DNA of 64,000 nucleotides from Rhizoctonia solani (lineage: Eukaryota > Basidiomycota > Agaricomycetes > Cantharellales > Ceratobasidiaceae), in the NCBI RefSeq assembly GCF_016906535.1, contig NC_057373.1, forward strand, positions 434,001 to 498,000. Direction: 5' to 3'. The translations under genes and the position numbers were made by a program. Shown here in pieces: positions 33,070 through 44,802 of the stretch. How positions within the stretch are numbered: position 1 is the stretch's first letter; each line of letters opens with the position of its first letter. A model generated the notes under the pieces. It was not told the origin of the DNA and searched no databases. It was given only the letters and a program-made list of their open reading frames with translations.

Positions 33070-33630
33070 TGTTACACCCTCAAGAATTATACCATTGGAT
33101 TTGTCTAATTTTTCTATTATTTTTAGTATTTTTTACGGACTCTTTATCTTTACTTTTTCAATCACGTGATCTTGGCGCTTATTATGCCAAGATGCCGCGC
33201 CAAGATGCCGTGCCAAGGGCGCTTAGAAGCAATCCACGCTTCTACGCAGCCCGCAGCATGCTTCTCATTTGCCCTCTGTACTTCTTTCTCTCACGCGCAC
33301 AGACCATGTAGATAGTGCGCTTTGTCTATATATACAGCAGGGAAATCAACTGGAAACACCAAGTCAATTTTACCTTGTCTCTTACTCATTAGAGAAGGTA
33401 TCCAGCCAGCTAAGTAGCCGGCCCCTAAGTAGTTCACAGACGCTCACCACCCCCTTTACCTATCACACCTCCCAGGCCTCAGGCCCCATTGTTGCCAGTA
33501 GTTAGAAGTAGAGTGCCTTAGGCGCTATTAGTATAGCCTTAGTTAGTTGTCTTACATAACCCAGTGTAGTAGTACGGCCTTAAGCGCCCGCTTCCATCAG
33601 CGTGTACCCACCTTACAGTGGTGTACAACA
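33070..33630 (+). repeat. Solo LTR of the element B family
   Basis: 561 bp, TGTTACACCCTC ... GTGTACAACA, with a perfect ATCCA duplication on both sides (33,065-33,069 and 33,631-33,635). It contains the B-family TATA box, the CCAAGTCAATTTTACC start and the CACGTGAT/GGCGCTTATTATGCC module, diverged from element B. It formed by LTR-LTR recombination of a full element. Confidence 0.9.
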
Positions 33631-33635
33631 ATCCA

Positions 33636-34013
33636 TTTATCCACTCTTATATATTGACATATACACACAAGCCTTTAACAGCTTATCTGCACATTTACTT
33701 TAGTGATTGACTCACTGTAAATAGCATAGGAGGTTATTTGGCGCACTAAGACCATAGGCCAGTCCCAACAGACACAGGGTAACCTATTAGTGTACTTACT
33801 GCAACCCTGTGCCCCTTGACTGTCACAGTTGTTGAGTTCAACATTGAGTATAGTGCAACAATACTGTAAGGATTGTTGTGATTGAGTGATAGTGTTTCAA
33901 TCCACCATACCCCTTATATTGTAGATAGCTTTATCTACAATATCTCATAAATCCTAGATATATTTTAGGTAAACCCCATAAGTCTTAAGTCTTACTTAAG
34001 CATATATAAGTCC
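33636..34013. other. Continuation of LTR D or its internal leader
   Basis: Sequence to the right of the solo LTR presumably continues element D. It is non-coding and rich in CTTAAG and TAGGTAA-like motifs. I cannot place an LTR end. Confidence 0.35.
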
Positions 34014-34675
34014 TATACTTATTAGGCAAATCCTATAAATCCTGTGCATTAGTCAGGTAACCCTCTTACTTAAGGTACTATCCTAGAGACCTTAAGTATA
34101 CATACCCTTGGTCACTTAGGCTTAAGTAACATTAGTCTAAGGTACTATACATAACCAACCACCTGCACTTCATAGTTGCTAGACTATTTGTTAGGAGTTG
34201 TTATTCCTGATAATCTAGCCTATATTGTGCATATATTCTGTGCATATATTCTGATTCTTAATACTAGTTCTTAGTCATTCTCATATACATTTTGTATATA
34301 GTAATTCTTTCTTACTCCTGTACTTACACAACTCTTAACAGACATATACTTATTAGGCAAATCCTATAAATCCTGTACATTAGTCAGGTAACCCTCTTAC
34401 TTAAGGTACTACCCCAGAGACCTTAGGTATACATACCCTTAGTCACTTAGGCTTAAGTAACATTAGTCTAAGGTACTAGATATAACCAACCACCTGCACT
34501 TCATAGTTGCTAGACTATTTGTTAGGAGTTGTTATTCCTGATAACCTAGCTTACATTGTGCATATATTCTGTGCATATATTCTGATTCTTAATACTAGTT
34601 CTTAGTTATTCACATATACATTTTGTATATAGTAATTCTTTCTTACTCCTGTACTTACACAACTCTTAACACAGT
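34014..34675. repeat. Tandem duplication, two 331-bp units
   Basis: The unit starting ATACTTATTAGGCAAATCC recurs with a period of 331 bp (34,021 versus 34,352) and ends near ACACAACTCTTAACA. The copies differ at several positions, including TCCTAGAG/CCCCAGAG and TTAAGTATAC/TTAGGTATAC. Each unit itself contains a doubled GTGCATATATTCT. No coding potential. Confidence 0.8.
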
Positions 34676-34679
34676 TCAT

Positions 34680-36425
34680 CAAAGAGGTCATTTTTCACCC
34701 TACTCAGTTCATCTCCAGTGGTTTTGCCCTTGAAGAATGCAAGTTTCTGGTGGCTTTCATCCTTGGGATTGGTTGAATACAAATTGTTGTAGACACAGTC
34801 AATACCATGGAGTTTATTCCAATTTTCTCAAAATTAAACAAAGACAAACAGACAGTATTTCTGATCACATGACGTTGGCGCTTATATCATATGCTAAGTG
34901 CCAAGCCACATCCCCATCTGCACTTACTCAGCACATGTAGCCACCTCCACCTATGACATCATCATGACATGTCAGTGACATGTATGTATGAGTAAGGCCA
35001 ACTGCAGAGTGGGGTTCTTATTACATATAGATAGCTTCCTTTCCCACACACAATGTATTTGTAATTAGTCACCTCTGTAATATATAAGGAGGCCAACCAA
35101 CCATGGTAACACCCAGGTTGATTACCTCTTGTCACATCCCATCACTGTACAAGCCCTTACAGGCAGTAACCTACTTAGTCACACACCTTAAGCGTTGTCT
35201 GCATTGTACTTAGGTAGCTTGTTGACGCCTTACAGCATCTTGTCACCATAGTATAGTTGGTTGTTGTAGTAGGTAGCTTGCTTGTTGCCTTAAGCAACTT
35301 TTACTTAGATTTACCCAGCCGCAAGTGCCTGCCTCCTTGACACCCCTTAAGGATGTCTAGGACACAAATCCTCATCATATTGGAGGGTGGTTCCAGCAGC
35401 AAAGAGGATATTGTGCATTTTGAGAGGCAACCTAAGCATGCACATAAGTTTATACTCAGGCTTTTATGAGCAATCACATGATAACTTACAACCAACCACT
35501 GCTGCCAAACAGAGTGGCTCAAAATAGTTGATCCTATCTGCTGTTGTAGCTGTAATCCTTTTGCCCCCACCCTTTGTGAATATCATTTTCAGCAAGGTTG
35601 CTGTTTTTAATGCACCAAACTTACCCAAGAGAATATCTTGACACTCCCCAGTTGAGGGGTGTCAACCCCTTTAATTGCCCTCAACTTCCTAGGCCTTTCT
35701 GAATCAAGGTCTCCAACATGGTTTGACATTGCAACTGATCATTAGGATTATGGTGAGCTGTGAACTGCTATTGATAACAAACAACATATACTTAAAGATC
35801 CAAATGCTTCACCATATTGAACTCTAAAATGATAATTGTACAAAAAATCAATTGAGGTTCCAATGCCAAATGGTGAATAGAGTCAAGTCTTTGCAGATAC
35901 TGAGCAGGGGCCACTCAATGGTAACTTAGCAAGAAGCCTTTACTAATGGCAATTGACTTACTTGTCAACTTTGCCATCCAGTTCAAGAAGATACAACAAC
36001 CTGCGCAATGTGCAAGCAATTGCAATCTTTTCATCTTCATCCAGGACACTCCTGTAGATTGTGGCAGCAATATTTTGCAAAGCTGTCTGTAGTACCATCC
36101 AGGGATTGGCACACAGCCCCTCTGGCTTGAGAGTAGGTTTAGCAGGGTATCCACACATATTGGCCTTGTCTAGTGCAGATTGTTCTCTGGGTAAGCAGTC
36201 AGTGAAAATCAAACAGGCAGGAGCTTGAATTTACTTGTAGTATGTCTTCCACTCTTTTTTGGAGATTCTGTGATTATATGGGGGGAGAAGACTGAACACC
36301 AATTGTGAATCAGTTTGCAAACTTTGTGCCACTTGGCTTACCACCACTTCTCAATACATAACTTGGTGTTCTTGCCATTTGGCATGTCTTTGACTGCTCT
36401 GGGTTCTGGAAGATTTACACTGCTG
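34680..36425 (-). pseudogene. Uncharacterised family, copy 1, split by a solo LTR
   Basis: Exons on the minus strand align one by one with the gene at 36,803-38,279. VKDMPNGKNTKLCIEKWW (about 36,400) is followed by LLPPYNHRISKKEWKTYYK (about 36,270), REQSALDKANM ... NPWMVLQTALQNIAATIYRS ... LRRLLYLLELDG (36,200-35,955) and LYSPFGIGTSIDFLYNYHFR (about 35,845). Then come PRKLRAIKGVDTPQLG (about 35,690), TATTADRINYFEPLCLA (about 35,530), and LKMHNILFAAGTTLQYDED (about 35,400), where a solo LTR breaks the frame. HQKLAFFKGKTTGDELSR (about 34,740) resumes after it. The exons themselves have no stop. I do not recognise the family and assign no function. Its start is not clear. Confidence 0.65.
34785..35364 (+). 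repeat. Solo LTR of the element A/C family
   Basis: 580 bp, TGTTGTAGACACAG ... TGTCTAGGACA, with a perfect CAAAT duplication (34,780-34,784 and 35,365-35,369). It sits within a coding exon of copy 1 of the unknown gene family, between the codons for DED and LYSTN. Confidence 0.9.
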
Positions 36426-36802
36426 TCAGTACAATGTATGGGTGATACCACATAAAGGCCACTTGCACAACTTTGTCAGTTTGGAGGAGGTGACTTGGAT
36501 AATTTTGGTGTTGTTTTCTTCTTTTTTGTACATTATTGCTTGTTCTCTCACCAACAGTATTGTTCTTTAGTTTTGTAAGCCACGCTAACAGAAAGGTTGA
36601 TTTTTGGAGTTTCTTTTGCCAAGTGAAATTCCTTCTGCAAGCCTGAAACAATTTGAAAATAGACATTCGGGAGGCCTCCTCGAACTGTATTGTGACCAAT
36701 TTCAGATCTTGATTGCCACTACCCTTACTTTAGCTTAAGAGCTACGCGTCATCGGTCGTCACCCCTCCCTCTACTCTACAACTACTATCATCATCATATA
36801 AA
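36426..36802. other. Divergent intergenic region between copies 1 and 2
   Basis: The two paralogues diverge from this stretch. A TATA-like CATATAAAATG lies immediately before the ATG at 36,803. The 94-codon minus-strand frame at 36,415-36,699 does not resemble the family and is not called. Confidence 0.4.
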
Positions 36803-38279
36803 ATGCCTAAACGCGGTTGGGTATGGGTTGGACCTAATCATATCGATAGTGACGAGGAACGGCCAACAAAGAAGAGGCCTACAACTCGAGGAAAGAAGGG
36901 CAAGGCCGTAGCGCCCAATTGGACTTCCACTGCCGTTCGTGCGCATTCTTGTACAGGCTTCAAACCATTAATCACTATAAGTTTAGCACCCAGGATGGTC
37001 AGATGACAAACCTACTGGAACATGGGGAAAGAGATGTGTGGATACTTGGTGGTACGTCCAAAATCTTGTTTCTGCTTCATGTTCGTACAATTGATATCCA
37101 CTTGCAACAGTCTCTTGGCACCTTATGATTCTACGATCACCGAAGCACAGTGGAAGAAATATTACGAGTGAGTTCTAAATAGAACCATCAAGAATGCATT
37201 GTACCTATACATCCTCCAAGGGAACGCTCTATGCTCGACAGAATAAACACAATACGAGGCGGCAAATCGGACCCCATTGAGGCCGAAGAACTTGGTCAAC
37301 CGACTTGGACAATCCTGCAAGATTCGATCGAGAATATTGCCGCTGCCATCATGGGAAGCGCCCAGCCGCAGGATGCTGACCACAAAAAACGAATTGCCTA
37401 TGTTTTGCTTGGCTCATTCTACTATCTTCGTGTGGATGGATCGGATGAAGGGTAATTCCTTATCTTACCAACCTATTTTGCGTATTCCTATTGATACACA
37501 CTAGCAACGGCCCGCCTGAGCCTCGAAACCTGGATATCTTCAGTCGATTGTATTCCCCATTCGGAATTGGCTCTTCAGTTGACTTCCATTATGAATATTA
37601 CTTTAGGCAGAGATCTCATAAGCTATCTGACGAGCGCCTCGCATCTCTTAGTGAGTAGCCTATATTTTTGAAAATTCATATGCAATATTGACCCTTTCTC
37701 CAAGCTGCTAAACTGAGAACTATTGTGGACTGCGGAGCTGAACCTCCCAGTCAGTCCGAGGGTGATGACGAAGAGGAAGAGGACGAGGAAGAAGGTTCCA
37801 ATAACGCCTATATCATATTTGGTGGTGTATGGTATTTTCAATGAATTTTGCCGAGCTGTGTGGACTTACGATTCGTTTTTAGCAAGAAGACGGAAACGGT
37901 GGTTTAAGTACCCAGTTTATGAGCGAAACTACTATTAAGCAATTCGAAAAGACGCTGTTCGGGACTGAGGGTTGGCTGTAAGTTTTGAATTGTTTTTGCG
38001 CCGAATGTATTGGTGTAAATAATGATTAATCCACCTAGATCTCCTCGAAAGATGGCAGACATTCTTTTAGCGTCGGGCGGTGTCCTACAGTACCACGAAG
38101 CAGACACCGAGGCCGCCGTTTCTTTCCTGAACAAGTTCCAGTATTTCACGGGTGAGAACACTGGAAAGCGTGCGTTGGCTCCAGAAATCAAACGCATGGT
38201 ATTGGGAGAGCCAGATACCCCCGCCAATAGCCCATACTGCGTACCTCAGCGAAGACTATGGCTGGCTCGTCAAGGATGA
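36803..38279 (+). CDS. Uncharacterised family, copy 2 (intact)
   Basis: Exons joined by short GT-AG introns encode a protein of roughly 340-360 residues. A basic N-terminus (MPKRGWVWVGPNHIDSDEE, with KKRP and RGKKGK) precedes LLAPYDSTITEAQWKKYYE. A helical segment (QPTWTILQDSIENIAAAIMG) is followed by LGSFYYLRVDGSDEG and RLYSPFGIGSSVDFHYEYYF. An acidic run (SEGDDEEEEDEEEG), then TTIKQFEKTLFGTEGWL, RKMADILLASGGVLQYHEAD and a C-terminus ending WLARQG. The joins, for example WL-SPRK across 37,980-38,039, keep frame. No known domain is recognised; the acidic and basic tracts would suit a nuclear protein, but that is a guess. The exact splice pattern of the first 120 nt is uncertain. Two paralogues flank it. 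Confidence 0.65.
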
Positions 38280-38760
38280 AAGGCTCTGTGTGATTGTTTC
38301 TAAATAACACTTAACGCGATTTAACCGATTTATATGTGTGACTGTACCATATCCTAACCGTTTAATAAGATCTTGATTGCGTATTTGAGATTGCGATGCA
38401 TATATATAAGCTCCCGTTCGCTATGTTGCTGCACTCAAGTTGTGAATTCACATTGTAGCTATTAGATCTTTGAATAGCCTCTGATAACTGAAAGTCGGAA
38501 TGTATCTCAATAATTTAGCTAATGCACGGGATGCGATAACGAAGCTCTGGAAGTTGTAGAAATTACGTATGCAAAATAACGCGGTTTATTGTTCACAACT
38601 GAATCGGGTTGAGGTCCCGATGCCTCCATCTGTCTATCCACCTAACTTGTGACATCATGTTGAATTCAAACCAACGCAGTCGCACCACGTCTGTAACATT
38701 TTAAGCCTTATAATTTGCGCTCTCCCCACCCGCAGAATTCCACCGCAACTACTGCCATCA
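38280..38760. other. Intergenic between copies 2 and 3
   Basis: 3' flank of copy 2 and promoter of copy 3. Nothing else is recognised; the minus-strand frame at 38,708-38,899 is antisense to copy 3. Confidence 0.4.
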
Positions 38761-40304
38761 TGCCTCCTTCACGCTGACAGTTTGTGATTATCCCCACAGG
38801 AATGTATCCAGAAACATGCCAACATTTGCCAGCTTCAAAGCTTGAGAAAGGGACTGCTCCAAATTGTAACGAGGTAAGTTGATCCAACTCGCCCACCAAG
38901 AGTTTGCCCTAATTCATGTGATACAGAATCCAGCATGGACTCGAGAAAAACCAGCTGGTGAATGGGCGATAAAATGCATAGATAAATGGCGGTAAGCAAA
39001 TACATCGCTACGATTTGGTTTGGTCGTCTTAATAAACCGAATTCTTAATAGTCTGCTAGCGCCTTATGATACAACTATCAGCGAAGAACAATAGAAAGCC
39101 TATCATGAGTACGTGGTGTCGAGTCGCTTTATTTTCTAATTATTCACAAGATCTTGTTAAAGGGAACGATCCACTCTCGACAAAATTAATACTATGGACA
39201 CTCTCGAGTCTGCCGCCAGCGAAGGAGAATCTTTGGATGAAAATATGTAGAAGGTTTTGCGCAAGGCCGCCGAGCAAGTCGCCGGTACAATACTTTCCAG
39301 CTCTCTCGATGACGCCGAGCGGAAGAAAAATATTGGTCGTACTCTCTTGGGATCACTGTATCTCATGTCGGTTGACGGGAGCTCAGAGGGGTAAGTCGGA
39401 CACATTCCTGTCACCGAACTTTGAATAACTGCTATGACTCAGTCTCGGCGCTCCGGAACCTTGTAAATTGGATACAGAAACCCGGCTATACTCACCATTT
39501 GGTCTGGGAACATCGGTTGATTTCCATTACAACTATCACTATCGTATGTGCTTGTACGATGATAAACGCAACTCTATCCTTAGTAAGTCAAACAGCACTT
39601 CCAGACCGCACGCCAATATTCTGTTGATATTAGATGCTGAAACAAGGGAGATAAATGAATGCAATCCCAACAAACCGACAAAATGCACTACCGAACCAGA
39701 ATTTCCTGGCAAGGGAAAGAACGATGCAGAGGCAGAGCCGATTGTCGTTTAAACACTGAGAGCTTATACACTTTTCTCTGGGGTCCGTAGCGCACAATAT
39801 TTCTGACTCTTGGCTAATGAAATTTTGTTCATACGGAAGACATAATCGATGGGTGGAGCACAATGTACATCACAGAGGAAAACGTCAAAGGTTTTGGGGA
39901 ACCCCTCGTAGTGACCAAAGGGTGGATGTGAGTGTACACGCAGTGCCTTTTGAACTTGTGTATTGATTTCATCTTATTCTAGCTCTTCTCGTAAGCTTGT
40001 AGACATGATTGTGGCGGCAGGAGCGGCCTTACTACACGGTGAAATCGACATAGAAGCGGCTGCACACCTACAGCATGAGTTCGACTATTACCAAGGAGAG
40101 AAGTCAGGAAAGGGCATCTTTGCTAAAGGACGAAAACAGCTAACCCGGTCGGAGAAAGCGGAAAAGGCAAAGGTCAAGAAGGATGCCACCAGAGAGGTTT
40201 ACGTTCCAGAACGCCTACTATTGCTGGCTCGGCATGGAGATTTACTACTATCAGGAGTCTCCCAATTAGGACAAATAACAGACATAAGGGATCGGAAGAC
40301 TTGA
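38760..40304 (+). pseudogene. Uncharacterised family, copy 3, with premature stops
   Basis: The same exon series as copy 2: LEKGTAPNCNE, WAIKCIDKWR, LLAPYDTTISEEQ, STLDKINTMD, AAEQVAGTILSSS, LLGSLYLMSVDGSSEG and RLYSPFGLGTSVDFHYNYHY. Then WSTMYITEENVKGF, RKLVDMIVAAGAALLHGE and a longer basic C-terminus (KAEKAKVKKDATREVYVPERLLLLARHGD). Where copy 2 has Trp in EAQWKKYY and near PTWTIL, this copy has TAG (about 39,093 and 39,248). Both are one-base TGG-to-TAG changes. Exon boundaries are conserved, so loss is recent or the stops are errors. Function unknown. Confidence 0.6.
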
Positions 40305-40732
40305 ATTCGGAAATTTCGACACGTATCTTATTCATGTATCTACGCGTTGAACGCATATGTATATATTAAATTTGCATTTATCCAGACAGCGCAGACCCAT
40401 ATATAATTAAAACGTGTATAATCGGGATCTACATCCCGCGCGTACGATTCTGCAAAAGTTCTGTTTTGACCACGCCTCACCCTACCTGGTGACGCAGATG
40501 CCTTTCTTAGCATGAGCCCGTACGGCGTGTCAGTGAAGAAAGGTCTGGAGAAGAACTAATAAATGCTACTGTGCAATACGGCTATGATGAGCGTCTATAT
40601 TCATTGCTGGCCCCAGCTGTCAAAAACGCAGTACTTGAACCGGGCTCAAGGGAAATCATCCCCAGAACTACCCATCTAACACCCTTGTCTCTTCGAGCCT
40701 GGACATTGTAAACGGTGCCATCTCTCATAAGG

Positions 40733-41586
40733 ATGAGTACCGTTACGAATGCCAGGCACAGGTCAACCAACGGTGTCAAAACCCGTCGCCGGCGACTCTT
40801 AGGTCCAGCAATATCGGTCGTAATGTCAACGATTCAAATTATTGGTGTCCCTGGCCTAACGGAACTCGGCAGCATAGTACGTAAGACTGCTTCGGCGCTG
40901 AAGGTGAGTATATTCTTCATTCATATGACGTTATGTATCGGCTAAGTTAAAACTGTTCAGGCTCGCGGGCGGATCAGTAGGGAGATAGAAAGACAGGTTA
41001 ATCGCATAGAACACTTTGTAGCAACACTCACTACGTCAGTCAACGCTTGTATCAATGCCTGTGATGATGATGGAGAATTCAAAGTCCTTGGGAACTATTT
41101 GTACAAAGCCCAAGAGTCCGTCGAGTAAATCAGAGAATTGGATAAAGCTCTTGACTCTTTTGCTGATAATCTCATAGTGAACTGAACAAACTGAGGCACA
41201 AATTGATCGAACTAAAACATCGACGATACAAGAAACGATTCGCCAGCCAATCGAGAATCATCGACAAGCTTGATGCCTATGAGAAGCAGTTCTCAGATGT
41301 CATATCTGAGTTTCACCTAGTAAGTAGTATTAAATAGTAGCTATTGTGTAAAACGCCGTTATTTATTTCACAGATTTCTAGCGTTTCGGCTAACATCCAA
41401 GTCGGGGGCCTGTTCCAAATCGATACTATAGGCACTAATACAAGAACTACCCATCAGACAACTCGTGATTTCACGGCCTGGTGGTTTTTAGGGACCTCAA
41501 AACGCAATTCTCCACGTAAGACGACAGCCTCGGTCAACCAGTTGCGAGTCGCATTGTTCCTGGTGGTCACAGGCGCATTTTTTTAA
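40733..41586 (+). CDS. Helical-bundle protein with hydrophobic C-terminus (possibly MLKL/HeLo-like)
   Basis: Four exons joined by GT-AG introns (after SALK, after ESVE and after FHL) give about 230 residues. A basic N-terminus (RHRSTNGVKTRRRR) precedes a hydrophobic helix (ISVVMSTIQIIGVPGLTEL). Long amphipathic helices follow (SREIERQVNRIEHFVATL, LGNYLYKAQESVE, LNKLRHKLIELKHRRYKKRF, IDKLDAYEKQFSDVI). A polar linker leads to a hydrophobic end (VALFLVVTGAFF). The layout, a 4-helix bundle with ELNKLRHKL-type coiled segments, resembles the N-terminal executioner-like bundles of fungal STAND proteins (HeLo/MLKL-NTD type), but here with no NACHT or kinase attached. The resemblance is by pattern only; a simple membrane-anchored coiled-coil protein is the alternative. 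Confidence 0.55.
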
Positions 41587-42147
41587 TCCCCGCCTCCTAG
41601 CGCACCATAGCTTCTAGCTCTGAGATTCTTGGATATTTCTCGGTTACGGTTGAACTTTTTCTTTCGAGGGCCTGCACTAACCATAGGGGTCCTAGAATAA
41701 TCCCCTAAGGCGAGTGGAGGACCAGAGCTAGAGTTATGGGCTTCAAGGAGGAGAAACGGGGATCCATAAGAACTTGCGACTATGATCGTGGGTTAGTTTT
41801 GTGTATATATGTATATCATTTGTTTGTGGACCCCAAAAGTATAGAAACTCCGTACTTTTGGTGTTGACAATGACGCTCTTCTAAGTACTCAAAAACAACT
41901 GAAATCATATACTCAAGCATATCAATGTGTGATCCAAAGTGCCACGGCATATCTCGTCTAAATTTCCAATAGCTGAATTGTATGAGTTAATCAAATTCAG
42001 AGGTGACCAGATCCAGAGGTGACCACGCGCAGCCGGCCCTTCTTACCTCTTCTCTTCAGCTTCTTCTCATCTTCTGACCAGATGCTATGGACCGGCTCAC
42101 AGATTTATAACCAGCAGATTCTATCAACATGCTTTAGCGAACTTGCT
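41587..42147. other. Intergenic, nothing recognised
   Basis: 3' flank of the helical-bundle gene and promoter/5' leader of the amidase gene. No other feature seen. Confidence 0.4.
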
Positions 42148-44601
42148 ATGAAAACGTTTCCCCAGTTGTTTGGTGCTGCCAGTGCGTTGCTTGTTGCCAA
42201 AAGTTTCGTTCTCGGCCAAAAGGTTCTTGAGGTCCCTCATCTTGAACAACTCGAAACTATAGCCGGTCTTCCCACTCCTGCGCATCTTTTTTCTGAGCTT
42301 GGGACTGGGTTGAACATCTTGGATCGCCGGGTACCTTTATCGACCAATGATAACACTACTATACCTCTCGTAGACTTGCAGATTTCGCATCCGCCTCCTG
42401 TTCCAAAGACCGGAACTCATTGTACTGTTGAACTCCTGAGCTATGCGTTTGGAAATAGTTACGATGCCCCTGCTGTAGTCCCCTACTCTCCGCCTAATAA
42501 TCAAGAATGTGGGACTGTGGGAAGCTGGGGTGCGGTAGTAGGAAATCTAACGGTCTATTCGTGGGTTATTGTACTTATCGCAAATCTTCGTACCTGACTA
42601 GAACTCCAAAGTAATGGGACCCAGTATGATAGATTGAGTGTGGGTTGAGAAACGTTAATCCCGAGCTACTGATACTAACCTCGTAACAGTCTCTTTATCT
42701 TGATCACGTTGAGAGTAAGTTTGCCCCTTGGGCCTGGAGATTATGGTTTAATTTATTCTTCTACAGTTTGGCGCCACTCAAGCGCCGAACCTACCAAGAC
42801 CGGGACTGTTTGGACTTCACTAAAAGACTTGACACCCTATACAGCGTTGTTATCAAAAAATGGCACACTATTGATGGACTTTAGTAACATCATATCCGTT
42901 GACCTGTGAGTTAAGACTACTCGCTCTGATATGTGTGTCTAGCCTCTGATTGATTTCAGAGGACTTGATGGTGTTTTCTATGTTACTTTGACTGCAACAT
43001 TCTACTCCGACGTTCTCAAGACACCACCAAGTGTGAAGGCTCCTTCCGAGGTCATCATACCCCTAAGTAATTTCTCACCGGACCGGAGTAACTACTTTGC
43101 CATTTCGGATAGCGCCGTAGGTGGTGTTAGTAATGTGACTATTCCGCACAACGCTGTGAATGCTATGGTGGAGGTCTATTGCAGCGGTAACTCAGCCGAG
43201 GAGTTTTGGTATTTGAGTGAGTAACGAGAAACTCCCGAGTTAATGTACAATCAAACCATTTTTCCAGATACACCGGATGAAATTGCAGCATACTTCTCTC
43301 CAGATGCGGGATTGGTGACAAAAGGTCCCTTCAGGGAAGTGCAGGTACTTGTGGACGGGAAGCTCGCTGGAGTCGTATGGCCGTTCCCAGTGATTTACAC
43401 TGGTGCGTGATATTTTTCATTCAGACAAGTGATAGCCCATATGCTTCAAAAGGGGGCATAACGCCCACCAACTGGCGCCCATTAACCTCTTATGGCGCAT
43501 ATAACCAGCCGACATATTTTGTGAGTCGTGATTTTGTAATTGATGCAAGTTCTAGTTTGATTGAGTCATTTAGGTCGATATTACCCCCTTCTTACCCACC
43601 TTGACCGACTCAGGACCTCACAATATCACGCTCGGCGTGCTTGGACAGGGTCTGTCTCCGCCTCACTCGATCAACTCTAACTGGTTCGTATCTGGCAATA
43701 TCCGCGTGACACTTGGATCCTCTCAAACCCGCACGACGGGAAAGATAACTTCCTATGCTGTGGATCCATACGTTGATCCGAGTGTTAAAGGCTCTGCGAC
43801 ATCGGGCAATGCGACTGTGCATGCTTCTATCTCTGCGCAGCGTAAGCTTCGGATCGCGTCTGAGCTGGTGATTGGGGGGAAAGAGAAGCGGAGTGTAGTG
43901 TTTGAACAGAATCTGAAGTTTGATAACGCTCAGGATTATGCAGACGATGGATGGGTTCAGGTAAAGCGGATTTCATTTTTAACCGAATGACATGGAGCTG
44001 ACGGGTCACATCAGTGGGGAACGCAGTCCACCACTGGCTATACCAAATCGTCGGTAAATGGACAAGTGTCCCTGCTCGACACATTTTCATATCCTCTTTC
44101 AGTATTTTCAAACTATTCTTTATACTCGATGCAATTCGGTAAATATAAATTGCTGATAATCAGTAGCAAAATGTCTAACTTTGAGCTATAGGTGCATATG
44201 GCTCGGCCATCAACCAAACATTTACTCGCGCACTGCTGCCACCTTCTGGTGTGGCACATACCATCTTCTGGACCAGTCGTGCACAAGGCTGGGTTGGAAT
44301 GGATGATGCTCCAGGATTAAGACATGCAATCAACGGTACTGGGGAGACGCAGCAGGCTTTTGGGTATGGTGATATTGCGGGAGAGGTTAGTGTTTCAATG
44401 TTCCTCTCAGGACGATTCTAAACTCTTTGTTTTCGATAGACGTACTTCCGAAAGAGTCACGCCAAAAACGATGGATGGGTTTCGGATAAAGTATGGGGGA
44501 CACTCGCCAACGCCAATCCGCCCGTCAAAGATACGAGTCCAAACGGAGGGTCGGGCTTCAAGCGTCGTGAGCTAGGGGCTAGGTTTCCCAAGGGCAATTA
44601 G
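42148..44601 (+). CDS. Secreted peptide-N4-asparagine amidase A (PNGase A-like)
   Basis: This family removes N-glycans from glycopeptides outside the cell or in the secretory pathway. The ATG at 42,148 gives a signal peptide (MKTFPQLFGAASALLVAKSFVLGQ). Family landmarks in order: LLSYAFGNSYDAP, GSWGAVVGNLTV, NGTQYDRLS, LDHVE before WRHSSAEPTKTGTVW, LLMDFSNIISVDL and VTLTATFYSD. Then AMVEVYCSGNSAEEFWY, GPFREVQVLVDGKLAGVVWP, TPTNWRPLTSYGAYNQPTY, HNITLGVLGQG, WFVSGNIRVTL and QTFTRALLPPSG. About ten GT-AG introns keep frame, and the protein ends ARFPKGN at 44,601. Length about 600 residues is normal for fungi. An upstream in-frame ATG at 42,082 would bury the signal peptide and is not preferred. 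Confidence 0.85.
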
Positions 44602-44802
44602 GGATGTTATTAGAACAGCATCTTCCAATGTGGTCCCGACGCAGCCATGTTTAAGACATCAAATAGTCATGAAAAGAATATTATAATACTACCAATGCAG
44701 CAAACAGGTTGAAAAGCCTTCCCATCTAGGCACAAGATTGACTGCAAGCTTACTGAATCCTGACTCGGCAACTTACTACCCACACCTGGCTGTCGCTTCT
44801 TC

